From Alentia gelatinosa (lineage: Eukaryota > Annelida > Polychaeta > Phyllodocida > Polynoidae): a stretch of DNA of 64,000 bases. Under the pieces are notes generated by a model. The model was not told the origin of the DNA. It did not search any database and saw only the letters and a list, made by a program, of their open reading frames with translations. The stretch is taken from NCBI GenBank assembly GCA_950022655.1, contig OX465579.1:42139950-42203949 (forward strand), in the 5' to 3' direction. A program made the position numbers and the translations under genes. Shown here one piece after another: positions 45,000 through 59,700 of the stretch; within the stretch, counting starts at the first letter, position 1; every line of letters begins with the position of its first letter.

Positions 45000-47900
45000 G
45001 TAAAAAAAAATATACGTAATTTAAAACACACGAACCACAGTGAGATGTACTGATATTATTGTATGTAAGTATTCAGTATAACGTGAAACGGCAAGTTGAT
45101 TACAAACTTTTAAATTAACACTTCTATATAAGATCTGACCTAAATAAATGCTCATATTCAGGCAAATTATACCTTCATGTTATTGACAGATATCCCACTT
45201 GCTGCTTATAATTGAGATGAAAGACTTATCGACCAGTGAACCATATCCCTCTGTTCGGTGCTTTAAGAGTGACAAAGGATATCTTTAATTGTGGCTTTTA
45301 CTGACAATCCTCCACCTTAAAAAATTATTAGTTCCATTTGAACTCCATGGAAGTAAATAAAACAACCAGACCAGAAAGAAAAAAGATAGCGATAAATCAA
45401 ATGACGGGAGATTCTTCAACTGATATGAACCAGAAGTTACTTCAGGTGTGACTGCGACTTGTCCCTTTTCATTCAATATTTAGCATAGCTGCCACCTTTA
45501 TAATTGTGAAGGGTGGGTGGGTAGGTTGTTACTCAATACCAATACCGTGATGTCCCTGCGCGATAATCTATCATAATGATTGATCTACTGAGGTGGTCAA
45601 TACTACTCAATACAAACCTTTTGTCAAAAACCCCTACCTTTTTGTACCGAGAGGAAAGCTTTTCATGCAAATAAACGAATTGGAACATCAGTCAAATAGA
45701 ATTATAAATACGTGGGTCGTCTTTTGGTGAATATCCTCTTTCGCAAATTATAAACTGCGCTTTGATTCCAAAATCTGGATTGCCATTTTCCTAAAACACG
45801 TACATGATTTTTGACAGAAACTCAGACTGTAAGGAAATGGAAAAGATATAGGAACCATTTTTCTTTATTCTGTGTCCAACGTGTTGTTCCGTTGCCGACG
45901 CATTGTTCGGCTACAGCAGAAGAGGCTATACAGCAAAGCGATGGCGTTATTGATGAGAGCAACCTACAGTTCAAAATCCTAAGGGAACTGGGCTGAGGTA
46001 CCTGCGGCTACTTTAACAAGTGCTCAATAACTTTAAGTCCCGTGAGGATTTAGGCGAAAGACCGGCCTGAACTGAGCTCTAAGCTGCAGGCACTGAGGTG
46101 TCCAAGTAGAGCGCCTCGCATGGTCATCAGTATACTATGAAATTGATCGTTGAATATTGTTTGTTTAATCCCGAGAATATGTCATGCACGCTCATACATC
46201 AGATGTCTGAATTAGATATGCTTTCATATTACCGCTCACACACTCCATAGTAACACATCATAAAGACGTTTATCCATTGTTATTATCTCTAAACATAAAA
46301 AAGTGAACAATAATATGGGTTATGATATTTGAGAGTGAACGTGCGCGTAGTATATCAGGCGCAGCTGCCGCTTGAAAAATCATGTTATAATATTTGAGTA
46401 GAGATTTCTATCATATTACTTTGTAACTGAATTACAACGACACTTTTTTTCCATCGACTTTTATTAGGGAACATTTGTATAAAAAAACATCTAACTCGGC
46501 GATATCTCTCGCATGTTGTCCACATTTGCTGCTCGGTACGGGGTGGACCGCCATTTTCACCATCAACGGACACGTCTGGAACGTGCCCCATGCGAGGGCT
46601 TCCTAGACTTAATTAAGGACTCGACGGGACCTCGGCGTAGACCGCGCTGTTTGCTCTGCTCTGACAGCCATCACTCCATCACCCGTTAACAAAGACCTAT
46701 GCGGCGTACCGGCGCCCACAATGGGCTGTAGGCCAACCCATCCAAGCCCACGTAGTCCTGTCTCTGCCGCCGTCAGTCCGGCTCATCCAATATCACCTCT
46801 CCCGATCTCACGTCATTCAAACCAGTCCCATGGCACCTGTATTAAGCTCGTGTAACCTTCGACTACCTTCAGTCACCTTTAATAATCACATGTCACCACA
46901 TTACCTTTATCAATCTATCAGTCTCACATTACCTTTTGTAATCCTATATCTACTTAATTAAGCTAACATTATTTTTAGATAGAACGAAAAATATTCCCAC
47001 TAACTCGACTACGAGCCGTTACCGTTTTATGTAATATAATGAGCCAGAAGTCATTTTCTTTTTTTAATACTTTGTCTCTGGGATTCATTTCACATCATCT
47101 TTATCAATTTCTCTAATCAATTCATATTAACCTTACCAACCTTCGTCTCTCTAGCCTATTTCACATCATCTTTATCAACCTGACGCCTTTAATCCATCCC
47201 GGAGAATCTCTATTGATCTAACACCTCTGTAAAATGTCTCTGACAAACATTCTCAAATGATTAATGTTCTTAATTGACTTATGGCATGATGTGGAAGAGA
47301 GTGATGCCTTTGTCTGTGAGTATGTCCTATGAATAAGGTGTCCTTGAGCAGACAGTGGGTGTGGTATGATGTGCACAGGCCGCATTGTACTTCATTCTGT
47401 CTCTCAGCCCATCAACAAGTAGTTAATCTGCAAGAACCATCTGGGCCCATATTGTCCACCTTCATCATGGCGTGCCTCATTGCATCATAGACCGACCCAT
47501 ACTGACCATCTCCGCTGCTTTATATTGCCCAATGTATTAGAGGGAAACTAATTCACGGTATCAGGATTTTGGATTTCCGAGGTGAGGATCCTCGGAAAGT
47601 TGTCACGAGACCGACAGGTCGAGTAACGTATTTCCGGGGTACTCAACAAAATATTCAGGAATTCTGTTACCTGAAAACTGTTTCCCTATTATCAAATAGT
47701 CCGAATACGGTTTCGGTTTAAATATAGCTTCTTTATGGAAAAGCAATTTATAACGGAATTCAAACCTGTATATCAAGATTTATACATATGTCGAAGTTGA
47801 TACCAATCCAAACAAGTTTTGGTTTAGACTGGCCCCAGTTCCTATATCCCTCCTCTCCTCGATACAGGAACTGGTCAAAGCGGTAATGGTGTCCGATTTC

Positions 47901-49240
47901 TGGCGCTGTTTAGCGCCAATCTCGACCAGCACTCTCCATTCAGAGTTCCTTGTTACTGGTCAGGATACCTGCTTGGAGATTTTTTAAGGTTTACCCCTGG
48001 CTTCAGTCCCTGTACCCTTCCACCTACTCCTCAGTACAAGGGTCTTAATTGTTAAGACCCCTGTACACAGTCCAAAGGTTGTCCACAGGAGGGATTTATT
48101 GCCCTGATAACATAGCACCCACGGAACTGGGGGAGGGGGAGGGGTAGGAGGTGTAGGGTTACAAGGAGCGGTTGGGGTTGCAACCTACAGGAGGTTTCAT
48201 TCTTAATGGGCAAGTCTTTGATTCCTGGACCAGTTACACAGCAACATACTTTATCGTAATTTTGTTTAATCATGAATGTCCATAATCAAAGACATGAGCA
48301 AGTCTAGGTTTGATTCCACATTGTAACAGAGAATCTGGTCGGGTCCGGCTACTGTTGAACCCTCTGGCAGTTTCACTATAGACCCAGGCTGATTCTGGCT
48401 AATTCATGAAGACTGCAGGCCCTCTTAGGGCACAAAAGGACGGGTGGAGAAACCTCTTGGAGCTGGGAGGCCTGGAGACCCAGGGCTGGTCAGCTTATGA
48501 GGCACACAGGTTAAAAACATATTATTTACAAGATGTTGCTGTTAGGACCACTAACCAAGAATACCCAAGAGTTGTTTTGTTTTCCCACTCTTAATTGGTT
48601 TCATGATCAGTGTTACATTTGGTTTCTAGTATCTATAAAATTAGTGTGATTACTTAAAGTTACCTTTAAAGACTCTTGTATAATGTACGATCATGGTATG
48701 ATGTTTTATACTTATCTTACACCCGAAATTAATTATATAAATTGGTGTAGAAAGCATGTACAAGCAAGGTCCACATTCCTCCGATAGATTAACGTATTTT
48801 GTATAAAGGCCGTGCTCCATTACAGCAGATCTATTGAGGGCCGATCATTAGCCGATCATCTGTTCTACGCTGATCGCGGGTGTATCTATTATTCCTGGTA
48901 GTGAAGCCTGAGTTATGACCGCGACCATCGGGGCATACTCGACTAGCGATCGCAATAGTATCTCCACTGATTGTTCTTTTACTGAGCGTGCTACCATTGC
49001 CTCATCAGAGATAACCTCCCTGTTTTAGCTTGGTTTTATCGCTTACAAGGGCAGAATTGCTTGTGAAATCATTAGAAATTTCAGATGTGGTGCCCTCTAA
49101 AAAAACACAATTTTCGAAATTTTGGACAGAATTTTATCACCAGAGTGTGCTTTACACATTCATAACATCAGAGCTGATCTTAATTTACCTGCATCATTCG
49201 AGTAACTGGCAGTGGGTGGCAGTGTTCTAGAACAGACAAA
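45000..49240. other. Non-coding stretch, nothing recognised
   Basis: Searched for N-terminal FAM91A1 exons on the minus strand, none convincing. A 68-codon open stretch at 46385-46591 is unassigned. GC-rich patch at 46620-46800, and a (TTCACATCATCTTTATCAA) duplicate at about 47089 and 47160. Confidence 0.45.
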
Positions 49241-49244
49241 ATAA

Positions 49245-50000
49245 TATAAATAACGGTCTACTTTGGGTAAACAAAGGAAATAAATGTCAAACTCAACGGA
49301 ATCTGGCTGTAAAAGAGGGACATTGTACCTTTCAGATACTTGTCCCAGACTTTTTTAATGCCTAACAAGAAAGCATCAGATGGTTCACTGAGAAAACCAT
49401 GTGACATTGCTGGCACATAGGTTGTAATTCGCCTCTCGTGAAGTGCCCGTGTGTCAGCCATGAGTGGCCTATCAGTAGACAGGTCAATCATGTCAGCTCA
49501 CTTCTTTTCAGACCTGTATAGTTTAGTTTCTTACCAACCAGTGGTATGATGGTGTGGAGTTTGTTGTTTTGGGTAGAGCTCCAAAGGCTCTACCGTTTCT
49601 TTTGTATGTATTCTCTGGGCATTGGTAGAGTGTTGTTGTGCAGGAGAAGAGTTCCTGCACCTGGTCTGAGACAAAGAGCCTTCTTGGCTGCCTCGTCTGC
49701 AGCTTCATTGCCTTCTATGCCTATTTGGCCGGGTAGCCATCAGAAGACTACCTCTTTGTCCCTTTCTTTTAGTTCTGCATATGATTCTCTTATCGCTTGT
49801 ATTACAGGGTTCCTTGGATCATGCTAACATGAGGCCTGCAAGCAAGACCTGGAGTCAGAGAAGATGATGTACTTTGATGAGCCTGACACTTCATCCATTC
49901 CAAAGTGCTCATGAGAGCATGTGCTTCAGCATTGAAGGTGCTACTTTGGGCATTTATTATATACCGATGCACATATATCTTATAATTACTAACCTCTGCT
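49245..50000 (-). pseudogene. LINE fragment: RNase H and C-terminal motif
   Basis: On the minus strand: TFNAEAHALMSTLEWMK (Glu block), IIFSDSRSCLQ (Asp block), LPGQIGIEGNEAADEAAKKAL (last Asp block), then in another frame CQQCHMVFSVNHLMLSC, the C-terminal Cys/His motif. Same clade as the LINE at 5778 (shared IGIEGNEAAD and LSVKHLMLCC patterns) but older, with frame changes and in-frame stops. No tail or TSD seen. Confidence 0.82.
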
Positions 50001-50383
50001 AAGCAAAGAGTAACTATAAAATATTCAGAAAGTGTGCAGTAAAATCCCATACTGCACAGTGTGCAGTAAGTACCAGCCACTGTACCACGTGACTTGTTGA
50101 TATTAGGAGCAAAAATATTGCGATATCGCGATGGAATGCGGCTGTGACGTTCTCGCATAGCAACCCGCATAGCAACCTGCATAGCAACACTTGTTGTTGC
50201 ATAGAAACTGGCGGGAAGGGTGATTGCTTCCGGGGCATTGACCTCAGGGTTAGTGAAATCAAAGCCTGCAGGACTGATACATCTCTACATGTTTGTTAGG
50301 AGTTGATAATGAATGGATTGACTAATTAGAGGCTAATAAAGTAAAATATATACATTATATTGATATTATTAGGTATATAATAA

Positions 50384-50536
50384 AGGGAATACTAATATAG
50401 TGTATCAAGATTTCGGACCAGAACTCGTTAGTTTACTATAAACCTGTACTAAACTCGCCTAACGGCTCGTTTAGTACAGGTTTAGTAAACTAACTTGTTC
50501 TGCTCCTACATCTTGATACACTATCCTATTATTCCC
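50384..50536. repeat. Long near-perfect foldback (about 70-nt arms)
   Basis: Left arm GGGAATACTAATATAGTGTATCAAGAT...TAAACCTGTACTAAAC and right arm TTTAGTACAGGTTTAGTAAACTAAC...ATCTTGATACACTATCC...ATTCCC are reverse complements with a few mismatches around a loop of a few bases. It has the form of a small foldback MITE. Confidence 0.85.
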
Positions 50537-52569
50537 TAAATATTGCACCTCGACAGGAACCCTCGTATACCGATACTTCTAACTATACTTATAACATTTT
50601 TTCGAACCGATGTTTACAATATGCTACAGGATAATGTTGGATCATATCCAATATCAATAATCAAGGTTACGAGTTCCAGCTACCAGAGGTCAATAGGTTC
50701 CTATATACCATAAGAGTAGCAGACTACGTATTACATACAGACTATCACATATAATCTACCATATACTGAAGGGTCAGATATATTTGATCCGATACTAGCA
50801 ATCAGCTTACTAGCAACGGATTAGGTGTTTGACACTGACATTCAAATATTACCTACAAAATTGCTGATATCCAAGTGTTTTCATGCTGACTGACGGCCAC
50901 TGACCTCCAACTTACACAGACCACTATACATTTGCTCCCTTACATGCCAGCCCTTGGCCTATCAATATATAGTGCTGAATATTTGATGCTGGACGTTGAC
51001 CGGTGATTCAGCTCAGAAATCAACCCCTGGAAGCTATGAATAGGCATACTGAAAAGACGTATTTGTGGGGGAAAACACATCATTCACCGAGAGTATAATG
51101 ATGCCGCTTTCTCCCCATTAACTACTAATCTAGTTTTCCAAAGTAGCTCTTCTTTGTTAAAACTACTGAGATTTATAATGACCTGTACCATTCCAAATCG
51201 AATAGTTAGAAATATTTTCGTCCTAATTGGAGTAGACTCGGGATGCCACTGAAAGCTAGTACCCCAGCTAGGAAAAAGGTTAGAGAGTAACGGACTAACT
51301 CGTTAGTTTTTATGAGATCGTGCCCAAATGGGAAATCTCGGCAGAGCACTCGACGTTGTTGCCATCCCATTTCTATGTGACGGTATTGCACCAACGTCGC
51401 CAGGAAAGGAATTAATTAGATGGGGTTTTAAAACTCAAGGGGCTGATTGGAACGATTGAAATATTTCTGCACTATATTTCGATTTCCGTTCCCGCCTTAT
51501 CTGAGCTGTCTCATATAAGTCGGTCATCTAAGATCTACTGGGTTGACGATCTTACCTGTTTAGTTTTTCCAAATAATTTACAAGATATGGCAGGACAAAC
51601 CTGTCACAGGCCGATGCTACCTTGCAAATGACAATTTCCTGTCAGTTTTGAACCATGTTGCTTTATAGTCTTATCTCTATGTATTGTCCAACGATCAGCA
51701 TCGGCCATAATGTGAAATCATTGATTGTCTTCAGGCACAATACAGAACCGAGTGTCACAATACAGAACCCACCCTCGGAAACAGATCTTAGATATAATCC
51801 TAATGTCGTAAAATAAGTCCCTTTCAATATTCTAATTTTATTGGAAAATAGGAAACTGTAAGCACTGCAATAATCGAAGGCGATTTTACAAAGCTAAGCT
51901 TTGAATAAGAGATATACAGATTAGTTACTCCTGTGAAACCACAAAGACACAAAACCAGACTGATCTCCTTGACCACAACCAGATGTCATGGTAAAAGGCG
52001 GTTGTTAGTGTTGGTTGACGGAAATTTCTGTCACAGTTAAGGCCCAATTCCACTGGAGAGACGGGGTCATTGCAAGTCCATAAATTGTAATAAAGGCCGG
52101 GGTTATAAAAGCGGCATCGCTAATCGCACCACACATAATCAGATCAATGGGGGACAGGTACTTGCACGCTGGTGCGATGCGACGAATCTAACGCATAGCA
52201 CATCATGAGAGGTTCATGGTATATGCGACAGATCCATTGCACAGGCATGAATTGCTTCCTATAATAAGTATGTATAAAAGCCTCTTGTCTTCGAGCTAGG
52301 GAGTCTAAACGACTGGCACATACTGTAAATACGCACCGTTTTGACATATAACATAGAAATAGTGTACGGAACAGTAAAGACACGGAACACTGTTCCGTAT
52401 GCATTGACTAAAATATTAGTTGTAAGGCCAAATTGAATTAATAATTTTTTTTTTAATCAATTTCGGGTATATAGTAAATATAGAATGACCTACCTTGCTT
52501 GTACAATCAACAAAACTCGATAATAATGTACAACATGGTCAGGACGTTCTATATAAATATTTTTACAAT

Positions 52570-52597
52570 ATGTATCAGTATATATATACTGATACAT
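52570..52597. repeat. 28-bp perfect palindrome
   Basis: ATGTATCAGTATAT reads identically on the other strand (ATATACTGATACAT), with no loop. Confidence 0.95.
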
Positions 52598-55106
52598 AGT
52601 GTAAATATACATACACCACTGACATAGGGGTATGCCACTAGCGCTGCGACGATACCATTGTACCAGTGTGGTATACCATATACTTAACTTGAGATAAAGT
52701 GCATAGAATCCATCGCATTTAGAGTCATAAAACAGGGTCCGTCTCTCATATGGAGCCGGGGCTTAATATCACGTTGAGAGAAAAATTACGGGCAGGTGGG
52801 GGCGATACTGTGACGCAGCAGAACTGTAATCATTGGCTCCGTGATCCTTAGGTGAGTATGTATCAATACCATCAGACATCTGCAACTTTGCCCCAATTCA
52901 TACCGGTCTGATGGTCTGCATAAATCAGCTAGGTAAGTATCATAGACAAATAAATACCCTTGTCAGTAGGATGACTGTGGTATGAGGGTGGCTCCGCCGG
53001 TACGCCCTGGTGTGGCCACGTATCTGGGGATGATTGGATTTTCTCGCAATCTCTCGTAATCTCTGTATGCTTCTCCACATAAAATAATACAAAGGTCAAT
53101 AATATATATTTACCATATCGGGAAAAGGTCTCCTTCAATTCGGCATATGTGCAGATATGTGCGCAAGTATAGACTAGTTAGATGGGCTGATTACGATTGG
53201 ACCTGTACAATTACTGGGTGTCACAAAATCGGGAATAGAGTGCGTAAATCGCTCCGAATAAGGTTGATCTCACGCAATGGTCGAGCACATTCGGATGGTT
53301 GGTAAACGGTAATGTTGAGCACTTACTGACTGTGCTCAGCTGCGGTCTTATTGGTGTACCTGAGTGAGTACTGTTAGTAATTGTCAGAATAATGATTTCC
53401 TGTAGATTCTAATGCTATTCAAATAGCATTATTCCATAATATTAGAGGTTATATGTGTCGTTATAAAAAAAAAAGGAAACCTTAATCTCAAGAAGTGCTA
53501 TATGGTGAAGCTCCTGACTGAGTGGTGACTCGTGAATCGGGAAGTAGTTTGTGAAAAGTAGGCTTTAAATCAGTGCGACTCTGCCGTTCTCCGAGATGCT
53601 AGTAACAACCAGCACTAGAGACTCGTGTTCTGCACGGTATTGTTAATGTCGGAGTGTACGGTATTGATGTGTAGATCGAAAGGTGTCTTCAGGAGAAGTA
53701 AATGGAACATTGATCGTCTACCCGAATGGGTTCGGTGACATTGGCTAGCTTATTAACACAGAGACTTGGAATCCTAACATATTCAATGGATATGGCTTAG
53801 CTGTGGACCGAACTTCTCATGCGTGGAATTATAAAACAATATATACTAACGTTTACAGCTTAATCAATAAACTCCTATTTCCTGGGAGGGATTTAGAGAA
53901 AGGAAATATTACTGTTCAAGTGTGATTCTACATAGTAAGGATATATTCATTTTACCTGGACCTTGAAACATCTAGGTGATTTCTAAGCGAATTCTGTAGT
54001 TTGCCAATGGTCTTTGACAACCGTCAGGTATCAACCTTGTTTGATGGCCATACTTCACACAGATATGACCCCTGTCTGACTAGTACAACTGTCTGTATAC
54101 TTATCCAAATCGGTTAGCCTCTAGGTATGGCAGTACGGGTGAGATTCACAAGAGAAAGGGGCCTAGATGTAATGTATTTTCTGAAACCTAGGCCGACTGA
54201 CTGCACTGAGTGCACCAGTTATCTGTGGATGGCGGGGACGATGCCTTTATTGAATTAAATAATGCACAGGGAAAACCCACCATTGAAACAACTATCAACG
54301 GTACATTCAATCATTCACATGCCAATCTGACGGCTAAATCTATGCCTCAGTGGGTTCTAAACTATTAGGTTTTACGGATTTCATAAAATGTTAATGGTAC
54401 TTCTTTTATAATAATTTATTTGTATCGACGGTTTCAACCGTAAGCCAGTCCCATGTACTGCTTTGATAACACACAACAGACAAAAACAGACGGTGATTTA
54501 TGGTGCTTACAATAAGGGAAAATGAAGTGTACAGAAGGGGGGTGTTATGCGAAAGGTTGGAGTTTTGCATTCGTATTTTTGGGTGAGGGGAGAGTAAAAT
54601 GTATGTGTGTCGGGAGGGGTTGGCTTAGTGTTTTAGTGAGAGTTGGATCAAACCGTATGAATGATGACACCAAACCACTGAAAACACCAGCTATACATTT
54701 AAATGTATGCTTAATTGCTTTCCTGTCAAAATGACTCACTGCGAACACAATACATTTAAGAAGCTGTCTAATCGTCATTTATTTGTCGAAACTAGCTAAT
54801 TTAGAGATAACTCTTCAGTTAAATGCTTGTGATGAAAGATGATCAGAAGGTAATAAAAACTCCCAGAATGATTTGTGAGCTAGAACTTTAGATAAAAACA
54901 AATTTCCATTTTCTTATTAACCTATAACGATGATACAAGCTGGAATATTCGATGAAATATACTTGTGTATGCCTATGTATGCGGTATATATACTAGATGT
55001 CACCAGCCTAAGGTTAACTAAGAAAGGTACGAACAGCCAGTATGTGACAAGAACCTGCAAAGGTCTCTTTGAGATGTGATTCTCAGCCGCTACTGCCACA
55101 TGCACC

Positions 55107-55123
55107 CCCCCCCCCCCCCCACA
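55107..55123. repeat. Poly(C) run
   Basis: About 17 consecutive C. Confidence 0.9.
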
Positions 55124-55244
55124 ACCTTCCTCCACCCACTCTCTCCTCCGTTACCGCTACTCCAAATCACTGAACCAGAACATAAACTCTTCGATCCTGC
55201 TTCCTAGCCATACTTCACACCGACAGAGCGGCGGACACTAGTTT

Positions 55245-56720
55245 ATGGTGACAGGAGAAGATGCAAAGAAAGTCGAGATCATTTACAAGGAACAGCCGCC
55301 GGTTGCTATTCCACCTGGTTTGCTATTCATAGAGGTTTTCCTCAATGTGATTCATCACATCCATCACAGGGGGTCGAGGCACAGCGTACAGTTTTGCGAG
55401 AGAACGGAGACCTGTGAAAACGTGGTTCTGGAGTTCTATTCTTCACAGAAGAGCCGCCAGACGTTAACGTTCCCACAACGTAACGCTAATACCAAACGTA
55501 ACCCTCAGGTCAGACAAGGGAGGTGGACAGATGACTGGGTAGCCACACCTAATCCAATGCGAGATCAGAGATGGGTTGTTTCTCTCCAGGCACCAGGTAA
55601 ATTACTTTATAGATTCTTGCAGCTTGCAGGTGGGGGACACAGATGTAAAGCTTACCATCCCTGCAGCCACCGCAGCCGCCTGCTTCTAAGGTTAATGGAT
55701 CTTTGCTAACTCGCTCGCTTCCTAGATTTTTCGGTTAAAAAACATATCTGTGACAGATATGGCATGTCATCTTCCACGTTATCATCTTCGAATGTGACAT
55801 GTAGGTCATATAATGAACTGATCATGACGAAACGTATGAAACGCCCATGTCGCTTGACCTTAATATAACTTTATTTTTACATTGAAAATGAGGATGCTTT
55901 CTACCAGATTGAGAGTGTGTAGCTAATGGATGTTTAAGAAATATACAAATGATATTCCACATGGTCGGTTGCTTGAGTATGGGTTCTACATTTCTGTAGG
56001 ACACAACCACTTTCCCACTTCACACACCAGTGGTCCATTCGAAGTGGTTCGCTTCGTCTTCAAATAATTCAATCACATGCTTACATATGAACTTCTCTCA
56101 CACCATTAAATGTAAGTACACAATATACCCGCCAGTTCCGTAAAATGTCCGGTTCCGAATCACCCAAAAGTACCCTTTCCAATATTCTTCTGCAGTCTCA
56201 AGCAAAATAAATGAAATAAAACGCTGTGTATACTTCATAATTGGTCAGATTAGATGATGACTTCCCATGTGTACCGTTACTGACTCTCCGGCAGACCATC
56301 TTGCCTCACCTCCACATCCAAGTTAAGCACCCTTATCAGGTCCAGCTACCGGTAATCTCCGCTAGTCGGGAGTCACTCTCCTACCAGATCTCTCGTTCAC
56401 CAGCCCGTTATCACCCGTACAGACAGCACACGGTCTGTGAGTGGTCGACAGGATACTGGGTGAGTCGGCAGATAGGGGTGAGGGGGCAATCGGTGTCTGG
56501 CATACCGATGTGGTGGTCTCTGGTCTTTGGCGTTGTGGCGGTAAGACACGGAGACCGCCCCCTCCCCAACCTTCCTCCATCTGCGAATAGGAGTGCTGTC
56601 CAGTCCCTGGCAGGGCGGGCGGGTGGATGATGAGGGATCGAGCGAGCACAACGCCAGCCGCACTCACAGTGCCCGGTCAGATATCACCGGGCCGCTGTAG
56701 CCCGCTTAATCTTCAGCTGG
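55245..56720. other. Unassigned open frames, GC-rich patch
   Basis: A 154-codon open stretch (55245-55709, +) and a 129-codon one (56241-56630, +) are the longest in the right third. Neither has a recognisable domain, signal peptide or membrane segment, and no splice-consistent neighbours were found. Could be an unknown host exon, a long non-coding region, or chance. Confidence 0.3.
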
Positions 56721-59700
56721 GCAAGGGTCTCCGCCTCTGCTTCCTCCGTTTCCAATTTCTCTGCCTAGGTCAGCGGGCTGCAATCTCTGTCTGAGATCTT
56801 TCTCAGGCTCCGTGTTTGTCGAGGTTGGCAGCTCAGCTTATGGTTAGTTTGGCTGGAACATGTCTACGCCTCAGACAGACAAGCAAGTCCTATTGATGCT
56901 CACGTTCACTCGATTACAGAATTTTATGTTACCGAGAGTGACGCCGACCATATTGACCTATTACGGGTATAATCACTTTCGCGAAATCAACCATTATCAC
57001 CTCACTTTTTGTGAATTATCATCCAAGTCTATTGTCAGTCCGATTTCACATTGTATAAATATAGGCCATCTTCTTCCTTCCCTCCACTAGTCGCGACTTT
57101 TAAGAAAAGAATAGAAAAAACTGTATTCATATCAACTACCTCACCCGGCTAATGTCGAAACACAAGAGGCGATCAGCTTGGCCACATGTGTTATCTGGGT
57201 TAACAACTGGGCAACGTCTCGTAAGACGGTCCCATTTAGTTAAGAATAATGCGACAGATTTTAACACTAGATGGTGTGGCTATATAGCTATATAGCCTCG
57301 TCAGGGGTTCCTGCTAGAAGTAGCACCCCCGGGGGATAGATAGTAAGGCCCTGAGATGCCGTGTACAGAGACTTCACAGGAGACATGCTCGTCTTGACTT
57401 TTGATGAGGTTGAGTGTCGTGCAGGCAGCACCTGTAGGTGGCAGTGTTCAACTCGAGCCTGAGCATCGTCCATACGGCTACGACTCCCTGGTGTGGAGCG
57501 CTCGCTAGATACACACAGATGCTTCAACTGATGTCTGCAAAGAGCTGCCCCTCTTAGATAGGAGAATGACTAGTAATATCTCCGTCGTACAGGTGGTGCA
57601 TGTTAAAAACAGCTTACTCTGGGAAGGACCAACTCAGAAACAATCAACATCATATATATCAACGACAAAATTTCTAAAATTGTACACAATTGTATTACCT
57701 ATAGCCCTAAGTAGAAGAGTAATCTAACCAATGGTCAGACAGCCTGTGTTGAAGGATGGGATGGATACTTCTCTAGTATTGAGGTGCTCCCACCAGCCCA
57801 CCACCCTCCTTCCCCACTCTTCGCCTGGTCCCTCCTCTTTTACTTCTTTTATCCTCCTCTGGGGACTACTCTGTCATCCTTACAGCTCTCAAACACCATC
57901 CAGACATATACCAGGACGATTCCTAAATGTTGTGCACCTTAATGGCATTTCAGGTAATAAGCAGTCAATTTGTTAGCTTATAGAGTCCAGTTCTTTGTCG
58001 TAACCAAATATATAACTCATCGTCTTTTAGACCAGGTTAGCATTGAGCTTATAGTGCGGCATGATATTAAAGGTTTTTATAAAATGTGCTTCCGTCTATG
58101 TGCAGGTCTAAAATCCGCGGCATTGTAGCTGCTGTAAAAAGATGACCTCCAGTACCAAGCTCATATCGTCACTTGGGAACAAAACGGGTGAATATTTCAT
58201 CTTCTCGTGCCGCTACGTGCTAATTAAGTCTTAAGCCACTATAGTCTTTACATACGTTGGAGGCAACCTTCTATGCGCAACTTGGCTTCTCATTAAGTAG
58301 ATATTGATGAAATTACCCCAGATCATTAAGTGATCCAGTCGCTGGATTATGAGTGTTAAGCAGGAGGCACACATTCTGTCGTCCCCATTCCCTGGTGTCC
58401 CTAGTGGCACGAAATCCAATATTTCTATAGTATTCCAGACATGTGTATAAATGTGATTTCTACACAATCACGAAACAGTCACTGAGGATGAATGTTGACT
58501 ACTCTCCGGCAGTAGTCCCTAAAGAGGTAATCAACAGTGCAGACTTACTTATCAATTAACGGGTCTGTTTCAGCTAGCATGCACATGGGGTGAATCGCTA
58601 TGATTATTTAACATTACACCCACTGAACGCAAGCACTGACCTGTGACTCGCAACTGAGCAATACCGAGCAGATGAGGTTAATTGAGCAGCTCCAACCTAG
58701 GGGACGGGTTTATCTATGACTCGGTGGTAGTCGCAGGGTGTCCTTTACAGCTCCTCACGCTGACACTTAAGCACGCGTCACGTGAGCTCCATGTATGGAA
58801 CTGAGAGGGGTTGCTGCTCGATGTACCTGGTCGCCATTAGCCGGCACCACCAACCGGATACCTCGCACAACTCCGTCTCAGTATTCCTCAAGCGAGTCAT
58901 TTTCCTGCTACACACGCTGCTGTCAAGTCACATTCACGAGGGCCGTACTTAAAAGCCATGCTGAAAGAAGCACGTGTCATCACGCTGTCAAAGGGAGTCG
59001 CTCGTACAATATAGACACCAATACCCTCAGCGTGAGAGTGAAATGTCTCCAATCAATGGCACCCATCCTCTCAAGAGCGGCCATTATGATTGTGAAAAGT
59101 GTAGGTATAAATAATACATCGAAAGCATCCTTGATCACCAATCTGAGTTTGTCTGACCATTTCATCGGATCAGCCCGTCGATGTGTCCGTTTTACAGACC
59201 TGATTTTAGGCCCGACGACGGTAATCGGTCATTCTTGTCCGACTGCAATCTTGCCGATAGATGCACTACAACCGATTGAAGCCGACTTTTGTTATCTTTT
59301 TATCATTTATTAACACATATTTTCCATTGAAATGTATCTATATCATATACCGGGAGGGGGCATAAATGCAATGATAGACATGAAAGCCATTTACAGATAT
59401 CTTAATTAGATCAAATGTTATTGAACTTTGCATTATTTTTATGTAGGCCTGGCCAAGGGTATCGCCCTGCGACATTTCTGTAGTGATTCATTCAGATTAA
59501 CGGATCGGTATCCATACGAAACGCTCGTTGTTTGCTAGCCTTAAGATGGATATTAGAGTTCACAATCTCGATTTTGAGACAACTTTGCATCTTACTTATA
59601 CCCATTGCTTTTAAGAAAGCCCATCATTATATCCTCATAAATGATGTGTCTATTCAACACCATGCATTTGTTTTCTAAAATTCTTAGAAGTATTCAGCTT

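Larger units (their letters stand above)
50540..55240. other. Non-coding stretch, nothing recognised
   Basis: Holds a 28-bp perfect palindrome (52570-52597) and short simple repeats. ACACAGGGTCC-like end at 52730-52742 has no partner. No gene. Confidence 0.45.

Noticed and set aside
45636..45680. Possible upstream FAM91A1 exon ending in SRYKK before GTAGGG
   Set aside because: An in-frame stop lies just upstream and the residues do not follow the family pattern.
52727..52745. AAAACAGGGTCC as a third Harbinger-like MITE end
   Set aside because: Resembles a right end, but no matching inverted left end or CWG pair was found upstream.
55245..55709. 154-codon + strand open frame as a new gene
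   Set aside because: No recognisable motif, no supporting splice partners, and surrounded by non-coding sequence. Listed only as unassigned.
56240..56720. GC-rich patch as a first exon/promoter of FAM91A1
   Set aside because: No minus-strand sequence matching the expected N-terminal pattern and no in-frame donor was found.
58795..59313. 172-codon + strand open frame
   Set aside because: Composition looks random, no domain or conserved pattern.
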